From Plut-88900 sp965116945 (GTDB lineage Bacteria > Chloroflexota > Dehalococcoidia > Plut-88900): DNA of 64,000 nt. Position numbers and translations under genes: made by a program. The DNA lies in the NCBI GenBank assembly GCA_965116945.1, contig OZ220734.1:1302001-1366000 (forward strand), read 5' to 3'. Shown one piece after another: positions 33,411-41,228 of the stretch (its first letter is position 1; the number at the start of each line of letters is the position of its first letter). Below the pieces are notes generated by a model. The model was not told the DNA's origin and did not search any database. It saw only the letters and a list, made by a program, of their open reading frames with translations.

Positions 33411-33791
33411 TTGGTCGATACACACGCACTATGGTGGTATCTTCACGAACCTGACAAATTGTCGCCGGCAGCTGCAGCGATATTTCGGCTGGCAGAAACT
33501 CGAAATGCCACAATCGTGATTCCTGCGATAGTTGCCGCCGAACTTCACTTTCTTTCCGCAAAGGTAGGTCGGATAATACCCATGGCCGATCTTTTTGACC
33601 TATTGGAAGCCCTGGCTGGGATTCGCACGTCCGATCTGGGGAGACGGCAAATGGCATTGTTGGCGGACTTTCCGGAAATCACTGAGATCCACGATCGCCT
33701 CATAGCGTCGGAATCAGTCGCATTTGGAATGCCTCTAGTAACCAAAGACGCCGAGTTGCTGGCCTCACCCCAGGTAGAAACCGTCTGGTAA
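33411..33791 (+). CDS. PIN-domain (VapC-like) ribonuclease toxin
   Basis: 126 aa from TTG 33411. Acidic active-site residues: Asp in VDTHALWWY, Glu in AAELHF and Asp in IHDRLIA, with TKDAELL the fourth block, all expected for a metal-dependent PIN nuclease. The first strand FLVDTH would lose its start with TTG 33411, so a codon further up may be used; the frame is open back to 33378, with ATA at 33384 after GAAAGG the best placed, but no ATG/GTG/TTG. It is paired with the Phd-type antitoxin just upstream. Clear toxin; uncertain N-terminus. Confidence 0.85.
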   Translation: MVDTHALWWYLHEPDKLSPAAAAIFRLAETRNATIVIPAIVAAELHFLSAKVGRIIPMADLFDLLEALAGIRTSDLGRRQMALLADFPEITEIHDRLIASESVAFGMPLVTKDAELLASPQVETVW

Positions 33792-33816
33792 AAACCTACT
33801 GTTTCGGTGAATCTGG

Positions 33817-34026
33817 TTAGAGGGTCACTGTCGCCGAACTGGACGCAATCAAATCCACGTCCTCTTGCGACGCATCCGTAAGTCCGACCCCGTAGACCGT
33901 AAGCCCGTGCCCGTAGGAAGGTGTGGTTTCCAGGACGGAGGAGGTGACGGTTGCCAGGGTACCGGGGTCAATTGCGGAGCTAATCAAAACCAGTGCCCAC
34001 GCGTCTCTCTCCGAAAATCGCGGCAC
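33817..34026 (-). CDS. Small hypothetical frame, C-terminal to the gluzincin gene
   Basis: 69 aa from GTG 34026, no ribosome site, no recognised domain. It reads DAWALVLISSAIDPGTLATV..., with a normal hydrophobic/polar mix, and lies 38 nt below the stop of the peptidase gene on the same strand. It could be a real short gene, a broken piece of a longer one, or chance. Confidence 0.25.
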   Translation of the reverse strand: MPRFSERDAWALVLISSAIDPGTLATVTSSVLETTPSYGHGLTVYGVGLTDASQEDVDLIASSSATVTL

Positions 34027-34063
34027 GTCCGGGGGATGGTCCTATGTACGGAAGGGTGCACCT

Positions 34064-35422
34064 CTACCGCCGACGCAAGAGCAATAGCCCTATTGCCGAG
34101 ACCGGAATCGCCAGCAATAGCAGTAGAAGCCAGAGATATCCACTCCCTGTTCCCGACGAGTCGGGGGGAAGTGTCGCAGTAGGGGTGGCAGTGGGGGCTA
34201 TGGGGGCAGTTGGCAAAGGCGTGGCGGTGGGAGCTCCCAGCGGAGGCAGGGTGGGTCGGGGGGTGGGAGTGGTGGAGGAGGGGCGATTTCCTATGCGCTC
34301 GGTGGAGACGTGAGGGAGGCCGAGGCTGTCCCGCCACATGTTGTCGATCTCCGTTAGGGTGTGCCCGTAAACCTCTTCCAGCGTATCTTCAAAGTTGAGG
34401 TCGCCGTCCCGGAATTCACGCAGCAGATCGCTCATCTTCTGGGCGCCAAAGGTGTCGATCATGAAGTCTACAACCTGACGGGCATGGCCGTAGAAGACGA
34501 TAACGGCTTCGGGGTCTCCGGGCCGGTTGGCAAGCTGTACGAGGGGATATAGGGTGTCGGTGCGCACAGCGCGAAGGACTGCGAGGTCGTAGGAAAAACC
34601 CGGTTGGATGTTGCCGAACTCTGCGAGACCCTCGTTGAGCCAGTCGGGCACCCGTTTCCCGGGCCCCTCGCCAGCCTGGGCGACGAGCAAATGTGTAACC
34701 TCGTGGGAGACAATGCCCTCGATCTGGGAGTCGAAACCGTTTATCAACAGGACTCCCTCTTTCCCGTAGGCCTGCCCTTGGGTCACGAGCCCGCTGGAAC
34801 TTGTCTGACTGATGAAGGGGAGGGCCTCTTTCATCTGAACAGGGTTGTTGTACATCACCACGTTGACATCCCGGGTGAGTTCGGTATCCAGGAGCCTGCC
34901 CATGTTGCCAAGGGTAATGACCGACGTTTCAAGCACTGTTTCTGCGCGGGTCCTGGTGGGGCCGTTGTAGTGCACGTAGATGTTGTTTTGAGAAACCGTA
35001 TTCCATTCGAAGCGGGTGTCGGTGTACAGGAGCCGAGTGGACTCAGTCTCTGCCGAGTTGCCATCATCGTCTTCGATTATCCAACGGTAGTCCATGACGG
35101 CGCCCGGGGGAATGAAGGTGCTGCTGCCGCCCCGGGTCCTGAGGATGAACTCGGCGGTGGACGGGTTGCCTGATCGGGCATCGGCGGGTTCGATGCGGCC
35201 AGAATCCTGACCAACGATTTGGAAGGAAAGGTTGGCTCGGGCCACTGGCCTGTCGCTGGTGAACACAAGGCTGAAGACCATGTCGTCCGGGAAGTTGATT
35301 TCGACAGACTGGTCTCCAAATTCGATCCAGTCGTTGTCCGCGGAAGCTGTGAAAGCCAGTGCCATCCACAAGGCAGCAACAACGACCAGCATCGCCAAAA
35401 TTGAGGCGATACGCCAGGACAT
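34064..35422 (-). CDS. Membrane-anchored gluzincin (peptidase MA-like) metalloprotease
   Basis: 452 aa from ATG 35422. A signal peptide (about residues 1-28) leads an outer domain; the zinc motif HEVTH is at about residues 240-244 (in VSHEVTHLLVAQ), and NEGLAEF supplies the third ligand Glu, as in peptidase MA family proteins. After a Thr-Pro-rich stalk a C-terminal helix (LWLLLLLLAIPVSAIGLLL) with RRR anchors it, facing outside. A start at 35440 is also possible; AGGGGA favours 35422. It probably cleaves peptides at the surface. The next upstream gene is an M28-like lipoprotein, both leftward. Confidence 0.8.
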   Translation of the reverse strand: MSWRIASILAMLVVVAALWMALAFTASADNDWIEFGDQSVEINFPDDMVFSLVFTSDRPVARANLSFQIVGQDSGRIEPADARSGNPSTAEFILRTRGGSSTFIPPGAVMDYRWIIEDDDGNSAETESTRLLYTDTRFEWNTVSQNNIYVHYNGPTRTRAETVLETSVITLGNMGRLLDTELTRDVNVVMYNNPVQMKEALPFISQTSSSGLVTQGQAYGKEGVLLINGFDSQIEGIVSHEVTHLLVAQAGEGPGKRVPDWLNEGLAEFGNIQPGFSYDLAVLRAVRTDTLYPLVQLANRPGDPEAVIVFYGHARQVVDFMIDTFGAQKMSDLLREFRDGDLNFEDTLEEVYGHTLTEIDNMWRDSLGLPHVSTERIGNRPSSTTPTPRPTLPPLGAPTATPLPTAPIAPTATPTATLPPDSSGTGSGYLWLLLLLLAIPVSAIGLLLLRRR

Positions 35423-35460
35423 ATTTCCCCTAAGAGTCATATGGCATTAGAGTCCGGGTA

Positions 35461-36834
35461 TTACTGTCCTGCTCCACTGCGGACAAGGGCCACAACTAGA
35501 TTAACTACATCACCCAGTAACGCACCATCCACGAATTCCAGGGTGTCCTCCGGCGTGTTGACTCTGGAGAGGTCATCCGAGAGGAAGAGGGCCGCGGGAA
35601 TATCCAATGCCTGGAAAACCATGTGGTCGCTGAATGCGCCTTCTGGGAAGTTGCCAGGGGATACGGACACCCCTAGTTCCGTTCCGAGGCGCAGTACCTC
35701 GAGCTGGGTTACGGGGTTGCCCGCGACTATGGCTCGTTCACCGCTCCCAACCACGTCCAGATTAATCATCAGTCCAACGGCCTGGGATTCATCGGCCAAG
35801 AGGTCGCTAGCGAAGCTCTGGGCGCCGATCAAGCCGAGACCCGAGGCACCGAAGGCTGCTATGGTAACGTCCCCAGCGAAGGTGTCGTCTTTCAAGGCAT
35901 GGGCAACAGCGAGAAGGGCGGCAGTGCCAGAGGCGTTATTGTTTGCCCCAACGGAATCCTCGACTCCGTCGAAATGGGCGCCGACAATGATGCCGGGAGC
36001 GTCGGGATCTGAGCCTTCCCTGAACGCCACAACGTTGCGGCTCTCCCGCTCCAGGGTGGTTACGCGGACCCGGACGGTTACGTCGCCAGACTCCAGGCTC
36101 GTGGCAAGGGCCTGGCCGTCATCCTGGCCTATGGAAAGGACCGGGATTTCGCTCTGAGTCTGGAGTGTACCTGAGAAGTTGTCCGGGACGTTGTTGTAGA
36201 TGATTACTGCCGACGCACCGGCCGCAGCGGCATTGGCAGCCTTGATTTCGAAATCGACTTCACCCCGTTCGATGAGTGCGACGGCCCCATCAATGCCGTC
36301 CTCCGGGAAGTCTTCTTCCATGCCGAGTCCAGCATGGACCAGTGTGTTATCCACGTCGCCAAACCCAGTGCGGAACATGAAGATGGCATCGATTTCCCGG
36401 TCTCCATCGCTGGTGACCCTTAGCCACGGCTCCGAGTCATCTATCACCTGGAGTCCAAAGCTGTTGATCTCTGGGTCGTATCCGAAGGACTTAAGTTCCC
36501 CGGCTATGAACTCTGCGGTAGCCAGTTCACCGTCGGTAGCAGCGTCCCGTTGGCCATACTGAGTGGTGATGGTCTCAACGTAGCCGTAGGCGATGTCACC
36601 CAGGTCAGGTATGAAGGATACTGGGGTGGGGATTTCGACGCCAGGTGCGGGGATAGGGGTGGGGGTAGGTATGGGGGCTGTTGCGGTGGGGGTTGGTGTG
36701 CCGGTTGTATCCCTAGCCTGGGGAGTCAGGGCCCCGGCCTGGGTGGTGGCATCTATGTCTACGCCTCCGCAAGCGACCACTAATGACAAAGCGCCGAGGG
36801 CCGCGGCCAGTAACTTGAACTTAAGCATTTTCAC
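35461..36834 (-). CDS. M28-like lipoprotein with PA domain, catalytic residues lost
   Basis: 457 aa. Lipobox LVVAC22, a Thr-Pro-rich spacer (to about 70), an M28 fold split by a PA domain (about 150-260). H287 and D289 remain in GAHFDG, and D360 and H404 (SDH) too. But the bridging Asp of GAxDNASG is N299 (SVGANNNASG), and the Glu-Glu of the FxxEExGLxG block is Ser331-Gly332 (FGASGLGLIG), so the catalytic Glu and a zinc ligand are absent. It is probably a pseudo-peptidase that binds peptide or amino sugars. ATG follows AGGTG. It sits upstream of the gluzincin, separated by 20-38 bp, likely one operon. Confidence 0.85.
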   Translation of the reverse strand: MKMLKFKLLAAALGALSLVVACGGVDIDATTQAGALTPQARDTTGTPTPTATAPIPTPTPIPAPGVEIPTPVSFIPDLGDIAYGYVETITTQYGQRDAATDGELATAEFIAGELKSFGYDPEINSFGLQVIDDSEPWLRVTSDGDREIDAIFMFRTGFGDVDNTLVHAGLGMEEDFPEDGIDGAVALIERGEVDFEIKAANAAAAGASAVIIYNNVPDNFSGTLQTQSEIPVLSIGQDDGQALATSLESGDVTVRVRVTTLERESRNVVAFREGSDPDAPGIIVGAHFDGVEDSVGANNNASGTAALLAVAHALKDDTFAGDVTIAAFGASGLGLIGAQSFASDLLADESQAVGLMINLDVVGSGERAIVAGNPVTQLEVLRLGTELGVSVSPGNFPEGAFSDHMVFQALDIPAALFLSDDLSRVNTPEDTLEFVDGALLGDVVNLVVALVRSGAGQ

Positions 36835-36921
36835 CTACGTCTTGTGTCAACAATCGCGAATCTGGGACTATGCAATAGATAACGCAAACAGAGGTCTTAG
36901 GTTGTGTTTTATCCATATATG

Positions 36922-36954
36922 ATAATGGGAAACTGCCTGGCAGTTTCCCATTAT
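36922..36954. terminator. Strong symmetrical hairpin downstream of the selenoprotein-like gene
   Basis: ATAATGGGAAACTG and CAGTTTCCCATTAT pair perfectly around CCTGG (14 bp, or 16 with the loop pairs). It lies between the FTR-like gene's stop (36983) and the M28 gene's start. No long U run, but the stem is very stable; role as terminator for the leftward FTR-like transcript is likely. Confidence 0.6.
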
Positions 36955-36982
36955 TCCACATGAGGTAAGGGCCGCGGACCTT

Positions 36983-37411
36983 TTAATCGCGGTTGGCCGG
37001 GCCCCGGGCGGACTTTTTGGGAGCGCCGGTGTACTTTTCGTCGGGGAACAGCTCCTCACCAGGGGCGCCGCCCTCCCCAGCGACGGTGCTTTGGGGCTCC
37101 TCGCCCTCTTCCATCTTGCGAAGAAACTCTTCGCTCACGAAGAACATTCATATACAGAACCCGTCCCGGGCGATGTCCTCGTGGTGTCTCTCGCAGGGGC
37201 AGATCTTCATGCGATCCCGCTCCGGGTCGCCTTCTACAATCATTCAGGGGCAGTAGCGGTAGCCCCATTTCACCTCGTTCTTGGCAAGGCCCTTCTGGAC
37301 TTCGTCGACAATCTCGGGGTCAGAGTAGAACTCATAAGGGCCCTTTTCTACGTATTTTTCGGACATCTTGACGGCGCCCTTAAGGGCTTGTTCGAAGGTC
37401 TTCTTCTTCAA
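36983..37411 (-). CDS. Ferredoxin-thioredoxin reductase-like protein with two in-frame UGA (Sec) codons
   Basis: 142 codons from TTG 37411 to TAA 36983, with AAAGGAGG 6 nt before the start and TATAAT 36 nt up. The normal frame is broken by TGA at codons 56 and 88. The pattern reads CP(UGA)-x14-CPC-x12-CI(UGA), i.e. three CxC pairs like the catalytic chain of ferredoxin-thioredoxin reductase, where the second Cys of the first pair and the second of the third pair form the redox disulfide and the other four hold [4Fe-4S]. Exactly those two are UGA. A hairpin with its loop 20-21 nt after each UGA looks like a bacterial SECIS. Inference: a double selenocysteine protein. Alternative: a pseudogene with two nonsense mutations. 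Confidence 0.7.
37118..37134 (-). other. SECIS-like hairpin 2 (after UGA codon 88)
   Basis: GCGAAGA pairs with UCUUCGC (7 bp) around the loop GUU on the mRNA. Thirteen bases separate it from the UGA; the loop starts 20 nt after it, and opens with GU as in known bacterial SECIS loops. Confidence 0.6.
37148..37150 (-). other. In-frame UGA, predicted Sec88
   Basis: TGA following TTC TGT ATA (Phe-Cys-Ile), in the place of the last Cys of the third CxC of the FTR family. Confidence 0.65.
37211..37230 (-). other. SECIS-like hairpin 1 (after UGA codon 56)
   Basis: GCGACCCG pairs with CGGG-A-UCGC (8 bp with one bulged A) around the loop GAG on the mRNA. The loop starts 21 nt after the UGA and its first base is G. 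Confidence 0.55.
37244..37246 (-). other. In-frame UGA, predicted Sec56
   Basis: TGA following CGC TAC TGC CCC (Arg-Tyr-Cys-Pro), in the place of the second Cys of the first CPC motif of the FTR family. Confidence 0.65.
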
Positions 37412-37446
37412 CTCCGTCCTCCTTTGGGGTGAGGCCTGTGAGTTCA

Positions 37447-37452
37447 ATTATA
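37447..37452 (-). promoter_or_regulatory. -10 box (TATAAT) of the FTR-like gene
   Basis: TTATAATTG on the minus strand, 35 nt before the TTG start; a separate AAAGGAGG lies between. Confidence 0.5.
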
Positions 37453-37476
37453 ACCCACCCCTCGTACCAAAACCCG

Positions 37477-37482
37477 TATAAT
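37477..37482 (+). promoter_or_regulatory. -10 box (TATAAT) of the cyclase-thiD operon
   Basis: GTATAATC on the + strand 41 nt before the ATG at 37524, back to back with the FTR-like promoter. Confidence 0.5.
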
Positions 37483-37523
37483 CAGACGGTCACTCTACTC
37501 CTAACCGTTATTTGGAGGATGCC

Positions 37524-38399
37524 ATGACAGATACGAACCTTTCCAACTGGGGTCGCTGGGGCCCCGACGACCAGATAGGCGTCTTGAATCTATTGCAGGG
37601 TCGGGAGCAGGTGCTGAAGGCCTTCAGTATGGTAAAGGAGGGGAAGATTTACAGCTTGGCCGTGCCGCTGGAGAAGGACGGGCCTCAGATGCCGACCTTC
37701 CACAAGACATGGCGGGTCTCCCACGTGGCCGAGCGGAAAGACCCGGAACAGTCAATCATCGATGACTTCATCATCATGGAAACCCACTCGGGGACACATA
37801 TTGACGCGTTAGGGCACGTGTGGGCCTACGGTCAGTTCTACAACGGCTTCTCCTCGGATGAGTACGCCGGCAGCCGGGGTGTTGAGCGCACGGGCATCGA
37901 GAATGTGCGCCATATCATCGGACGAGGGGTGATGCTGGACGTGGCGGCCTACAGGGGTGTCGATCATCTGCAAGAGGCCGAATCGATAACTCCAGAAGAC
38001 CTGGACGGGGCGGCTAAGGCCCAGGGAGTCGCACTGCAACCAGGTGACGTGGTCATGATCCGCACCGGGTGGTACACGCTGTTCGAGAAGGACCGTGCCC
38101 GGTGGGAAACATCCTTCCCGGGGCCTAATGGCTCGGTGCTGCCCTGGCTGAAGGAACACGATGTCTGCGCCATCGGGACAGACCACCCGACATGCGAGTT
38201 GAGGATCAAGGTCGGGAGCCCGGAGGGGGGACTTCCTCTTCACCGGTATGCCCTGCGGGACCTGGGTGTCTACATCCTGGAGAACCTGGACCTGGAGGCG
38301 CTGGCCCGGGACAAGGTCTACGAGTTTCTGTTCATCGGGGCGCCGCTGCGGCTGACCCATGCCACGGGTTCGCCCTGGAACCCACTGGCAATCATATAG
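37524..38399 (+). CDS. Cyclase-family (kynurenine formamidase-like) hydrolase, copy 1
   Basis: 291 aa from ATG 37524 (TTGGAGGAT before). The cyclase family zinc/manganese motif HSGTHIDALGH is at about residue 90, and NWGRWGPDDQIGVLN near the N-terminus is the Asn-Gly block seen in bacterial polyketide-cyclase-like and isatin hydrolase-like members. Such metal enzymes open amide or lactam rings. Closely similar to copy 2, which follows after 12 bp, so the pair is a tandem duplication. It leads a four-gene operon; the promoter is shared back to back with the FTR-like gene. Confidence 0.85.
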   Translation: MTDTNLSNWGRWGPDDQIGVLNLLQGREQVLKAFSMVKEGKIYSLAVPLEKDGPQMPTFHKTWRVSHVAERKDPEQSIIDDFIIMETHSGTHIDALGHVWAYGQFYNGFSSDEYAGSRGVERTGIENVRHIIGRGVMLDVAAYRGVDHLQEAESITPEDLDGAAKAQGVALQPGDVVMIRTGWYTLFEKDRARWETSFPGPNGSVLPWLKEHDVCAIGTDHPTCELRIKVGSPEGGLPLHRYALRDLGVYILENLDLEALARDKVYEFLFIGAPLRLTHATGSPWNPLAII

Positions 38400-38411
38400 G
38401 GAGGGGCTGAA

Positions 38412-39284
38412 ATGACTAACGACAATCTGTCCAACTGGGGTCGATGGGGCCCCGATGACCAGATGGGTGTCCTGAACCTGATCCAGGGTAACGACAAAGT
38501 CCTGGATGCCATAAAGCTGGTGAAAAAGGGGGATGTCTACAGCCTGGCGGTGCCGCTGGAGAAGGATGGGCCCCAGTTCCCCCTGTTCCACAAGACGTGG
38601 CGGGTCTCGCACTGGCAGCACCTCTATGGACCGGAACTAGACATTATCGACGACGTTATCGCCATGGAAACGCATTCCGGGACCCATATCGATGGGATTG
38701 GGCACTCCTGGCACGACGGCCAGCTGTACAACGGATTTTCTTCAGACGAGTTTGCCAGCAGCCGGGGTGTAGCGCGTGTAGGGATAGAGAACGTGAGGCA
38801 CATTTTCGGTAGGGGGGTGATGCTGGACGTGGCAGCCTACAAGGGAGTCGACCACCTTCCCGCCGCCGAACCCGTCACTGCCTCCGACTTGGATAACGTC
38901 GCTGCCGCCCAGGGAATCGAGTTGAAACCGGGCGATGTGGTCCTGGTGCGGACCGGCTGGTACAACCTGTTCGACTCGGACAGGGAGAGTTGGTCAAAGT
39001 CGTTCCCCGGCCCCGACAGTTCGGTGCTGGGATGGCTTAAGGAACACGATGTTGTTGCCATAGGGACGGACCACCCCACCTGTGAGCTGTACGAGAACAT
39101 CGATGAACCCACGGAAATGCCCCTTCATCGGCACGGGCTTCGGGACCTGGGCGTATATTTACTGGAGAACCTGGACCTCCAAGATCTGGCCCGGGACAAG
39201 GTGTACGAGTTCCTGTTCGTTGGTACGCCGTTGCGGATCACTCACGGGACCGGCTCGCCATGGAATCCTCTGGCTATAGCATGA
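38412..39284 (+). CDS. Cyclase-family hydrolase, copy 2
   Basis: 290 aa. It starts MTNDNLSNWGRWGPDDQMG, the same as copy 1, and carries HSGTHIDGIGHSWH. IGTDHPTCEL near residue 215 and LGVYLLENLDLQDLARDKVYEF at the end are also shared. The pair probably differ in substrate preference. GGGAGGGG lies 7 nt before the start. Its stop overlaps the thiD start (ATGA). Confidence 0.85.
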   Translation: MTNDNLSNWGRWGPDDQMGVLNLIQGNDKVLDAIKLVKKGDVYSLAVPLEKDGPQFPLFHKTWRVSHWQHLYGPELDIIDDVIAMETHSGTHIDGIGHSWHDGQLYNGFSSDEFASSRGVARVGIENVRHIFGRGVMLDVAAYKGVDHLPAAEPVTASDLDNVAAAQGIELKPGDVVLVRTGWYNLFDSDRESWSKSFPGPDSSVLGWLKEHDVVAIGTDHPTCELYENIDEPTEMPLHRHGLRDLGVYLLENLDLQDLARDKVYEFLFVGTPLRITHGTGSPWNPLAIA

Positions 39285-40090
39285 CTACATCACCTTCAAA
39301 GAGTGTCCCTCGAGCGATGACCATAGCGGGGTCGGATTCGGGGGGAGGGGCGGGGATCCAGGCAGATCTCAAGACCTTCGCAGCATTGGGGGTGTATGGA
39401 ACATCGGTGATAACGGCTGTAACCGCCCAAAATACTCTATCGGTTGATGGTATCACAGAGATTCCCTCAGAGATGGTGGCAAACCAGATAGACACCGTGA
39501 TGTGCGATATTGGGACGGATGCAGTGAAGACCGGCATGCTTGCTAATAGCGGTATTATCAAGGCAGTGGCTGAACGTATCGAAGCCTTGGAGACACCGAA
39601 CGTAGTTGTGGACCCGGTGATGGTGGCCAAGAGTGGAGACAGGCTCCTAAGAGAAGAGGCAATTGATGCCTACCGATCTCGATTGCTGCCCTTGGCCCTA
39701 GTGGTCACACCAAATATTCCGGAGGCAGAGGCGCTGACCGACGTGACAATAGAGTCCGACGAGGATGCCTTCCGCGCCGCGAGGGTGATAACCGGAATGG
39801 GGGCAAGGTGGGTGGTGATCAAGGGCGGGCACCGGGATGGGCCTGTAAAGGACATTCTTTGCTCAGATGAAGAAGTGCATGAGTTTGTATCCGAGCGGAT
39901 ACAGTCGAAGAACACACACGGAACGGGGTGCACTTTCGCATCGGCCATTGCGGCGCACCTGGCCCGAGGCAGCTCGGTTGAGGACTCTGTGTCTCACGCC
40001 AAGCGGTATGTTTCTGCGGCTATAGAGGCGGCGTATCCGGTCGGCCGGGGGCATGGTCCTCTGAACCATTTTCACGCCCTGTGGGCCTGA
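39281..40090 (+). CDS. thiD: Hydroxymethylpyrimidine(-phosphate) kinase
   Basis: 269 aa from ATG 39281, coupled by ATGA to the cyclase gene. The ribokinase-like fold shows MTIAGSDSGGGAGIQADLK at the N-terminus (HMP-binding), DPVMVAKSGDRLL in the middle and the catalytic NTHGTGCTFASAIAA with its Asp-equivalent region GTGCT. It makes HMP-PP for thiamine. It is not next to other thiamine genes; its presence in a cyclase operon suggests either housekeeping by chance or phosphorylation of a pyrimidine-like product. An in-frame ATG at 39260 is inside the cyclase gene. Confidence 0.92.
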   Translation: MTTSPSKSVPRAMTIAGSDSGGGAGIQADLKTFAALGVYGTSVITAVTAQNTLSVDGITEIPSEMVANQIDTVMCDIGTDAVKTGMLANSGIIKAVAERIEALETPNVVVDPVMVAKSGDRLLREEAIDAYRSRLLPLALVVTPNIPEAEALTDVTIESDEDAFRAARVITGMGARWVVIKGGHRDGPVKDILCSDEEVHEFVSERIQSKNTHGTGCTFASAIAAHLARGSSVEDSVSHAKRYVSAAIEAAYPVGRGHGPLNHFHALWA

Positions 40091-40112
40091 TAGAGTGACT
40101 GGAGGGGCGGAG

Positions 40113-41183
40113 ATGATTATCGACAACCACATCCATATTTTCCCAGACCAGGGGGGGCCGGATGTCGGGCCTGACCCTGTCAAACATGTAGCTCAATTGC
40201 AAAAGAGCGTCGCTAACTTCTGGGGACGCATGGTTTCCAGTCACACCGACTCCAGGTTCATACCTGAATCAGGTGAGGACGTGGGATTTACGGTCGGGCG
40301 GCACGGGCGATATTACTGGCGCAAGCATGGGGAAGGCTGCTGGCTGCAAAGAGGGCCGGCATTCATGGACCAAATGGAGTCCACGCCTGAACAGATCATT
40401 GCCCACATGGATGCTGCCGGGGTGGACATGGCTGTCATCCAGGCAGACTACGACTATGTCGACTTCGACACGGGCCGAGAGGGCTATTTCCGGGATGCGG
40501 TGAGGACTCGGCCGGACCGTTTTTTTGCAACGGCGGCAGTGGACTACCGCCTCTCCCATTCGGATGAATTCCTAGAGGGCCAGATAACGAATCTTACCCA
40601 CGCGGTGGAAGATTACGGTTTCCGGGCGTTATTTCTTGGAGGGGAGGCTATTCCAGATCCGCTGGATGATGTTCGGTGCGATTCCCTTTGGCAGGAGGCG
40701 GTCCGTCTTGGGGTGCCGGCCTACGTGAATACGGGATTCTGTTCAAGGGACCAATATCTCGAGCAACTTAGGGGGCTGAAGGCAGTCCTGGACCGGTTCC
40801 CGGATCTGGACGTAATCGACTCGCATGTCGGCGGCAACCTACGTCATCCGTCCAACCCCGAGTACACGGAGACGCCAACCGAACTGTTCCCGCTGTTTGA
40901 GACCGGCCAGTTCTACCTGGAAGTCGGGTATGTGCTGGCCTACGAAGACCAACGTATATGGGGAAACGACTCTCTTTATCCGTACCTGGGACATGACAAG
41001 ATCATCCAGGAAGTGTACAAGCGATTCGGGCCTCAGATGGTGTGGGGGTCGGACCTGCCCTGGGCGTATCGCACGTGCACCTATCAGCAGAGCCTGGACC
41101 TGGTGCGGTTGCACACGCCCTACATGACGGACGGGGACCGGGAGCTGGTGCTCGGAGGGAACCTTTCACGGCTGCTGACGTGA
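40113..41183 (+). CDS. Amidohydrolase family protein
   Basis: 356 aa from ATG 40113 (GGAGGGGCGGAG before). DNHIHIFPD is the metal HxH, DSHVGGNLRHPSNP contains later His residues, and WGSDLPWAYR the final Asp of the TIM-barrel. It resembles amidohydrolase-2 enzymes, with long insertions after the first strand (about residues 15-85, with CWLQRGPAFMDQ). Last gene of the cyclase-cyclase-thiD operon, 22 bp below thiD. Function unknown; decarboxylase or hydrolase of a small ring compound is plausible. Confidence 0.82.
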   Translation: MIIDNHIHIFPDQGGPDVGPDPVKHVAQLQKSVANFWGRMVSSHTDSRFIPESGEDVGFTVGRHGRYYWRKHGEGCWLQRGPAFMDQMESTPEQIIAHMDAAGVDMAVIQADYDYVDFDTGREGYFRDAVRTRPDRFFATAAVDYRLSHSDEFLEGQITNLTHAVEDYGFRALFLGGEAIPDPLDDVRCDSLWQEAVRLGVPAYVNTGFCSRDQYLEQLRGLKAVLDRFPDLDVIDSHVGGNLRHPSNPEYTETPTELFPLFETGQFYLEVGYVLAYEDQRIWGNDSLYPYLGHDKIIQEVYKRFGPQMVWGSDLPWAYRTCTYQQSLDLVRLHTPYMTDGDRELVLGGNLSRLLT

Positions 41184-41228
41184 TCCCTGAACCTGCTTAG
41201 CGCCCTTTACGCGAATGGAAGGTCGACG

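Noticed and set aside
33817..34026. Extension of the gluzincin protease into the 69-codon frame
   Set aside because: The protease ends with a normal membrane anchor and RRR before the stop; the two frames are not in phase.
37056..37268. Alternative 70-codon frame and the idea of a frameshifted pseudogene at the FTR-like locus
   Set aside because: The alternative frame has no family residues. The zero frame keeps all three CxC pairs with only UGA in place of Cys, so recoding explains it better than frameshift.
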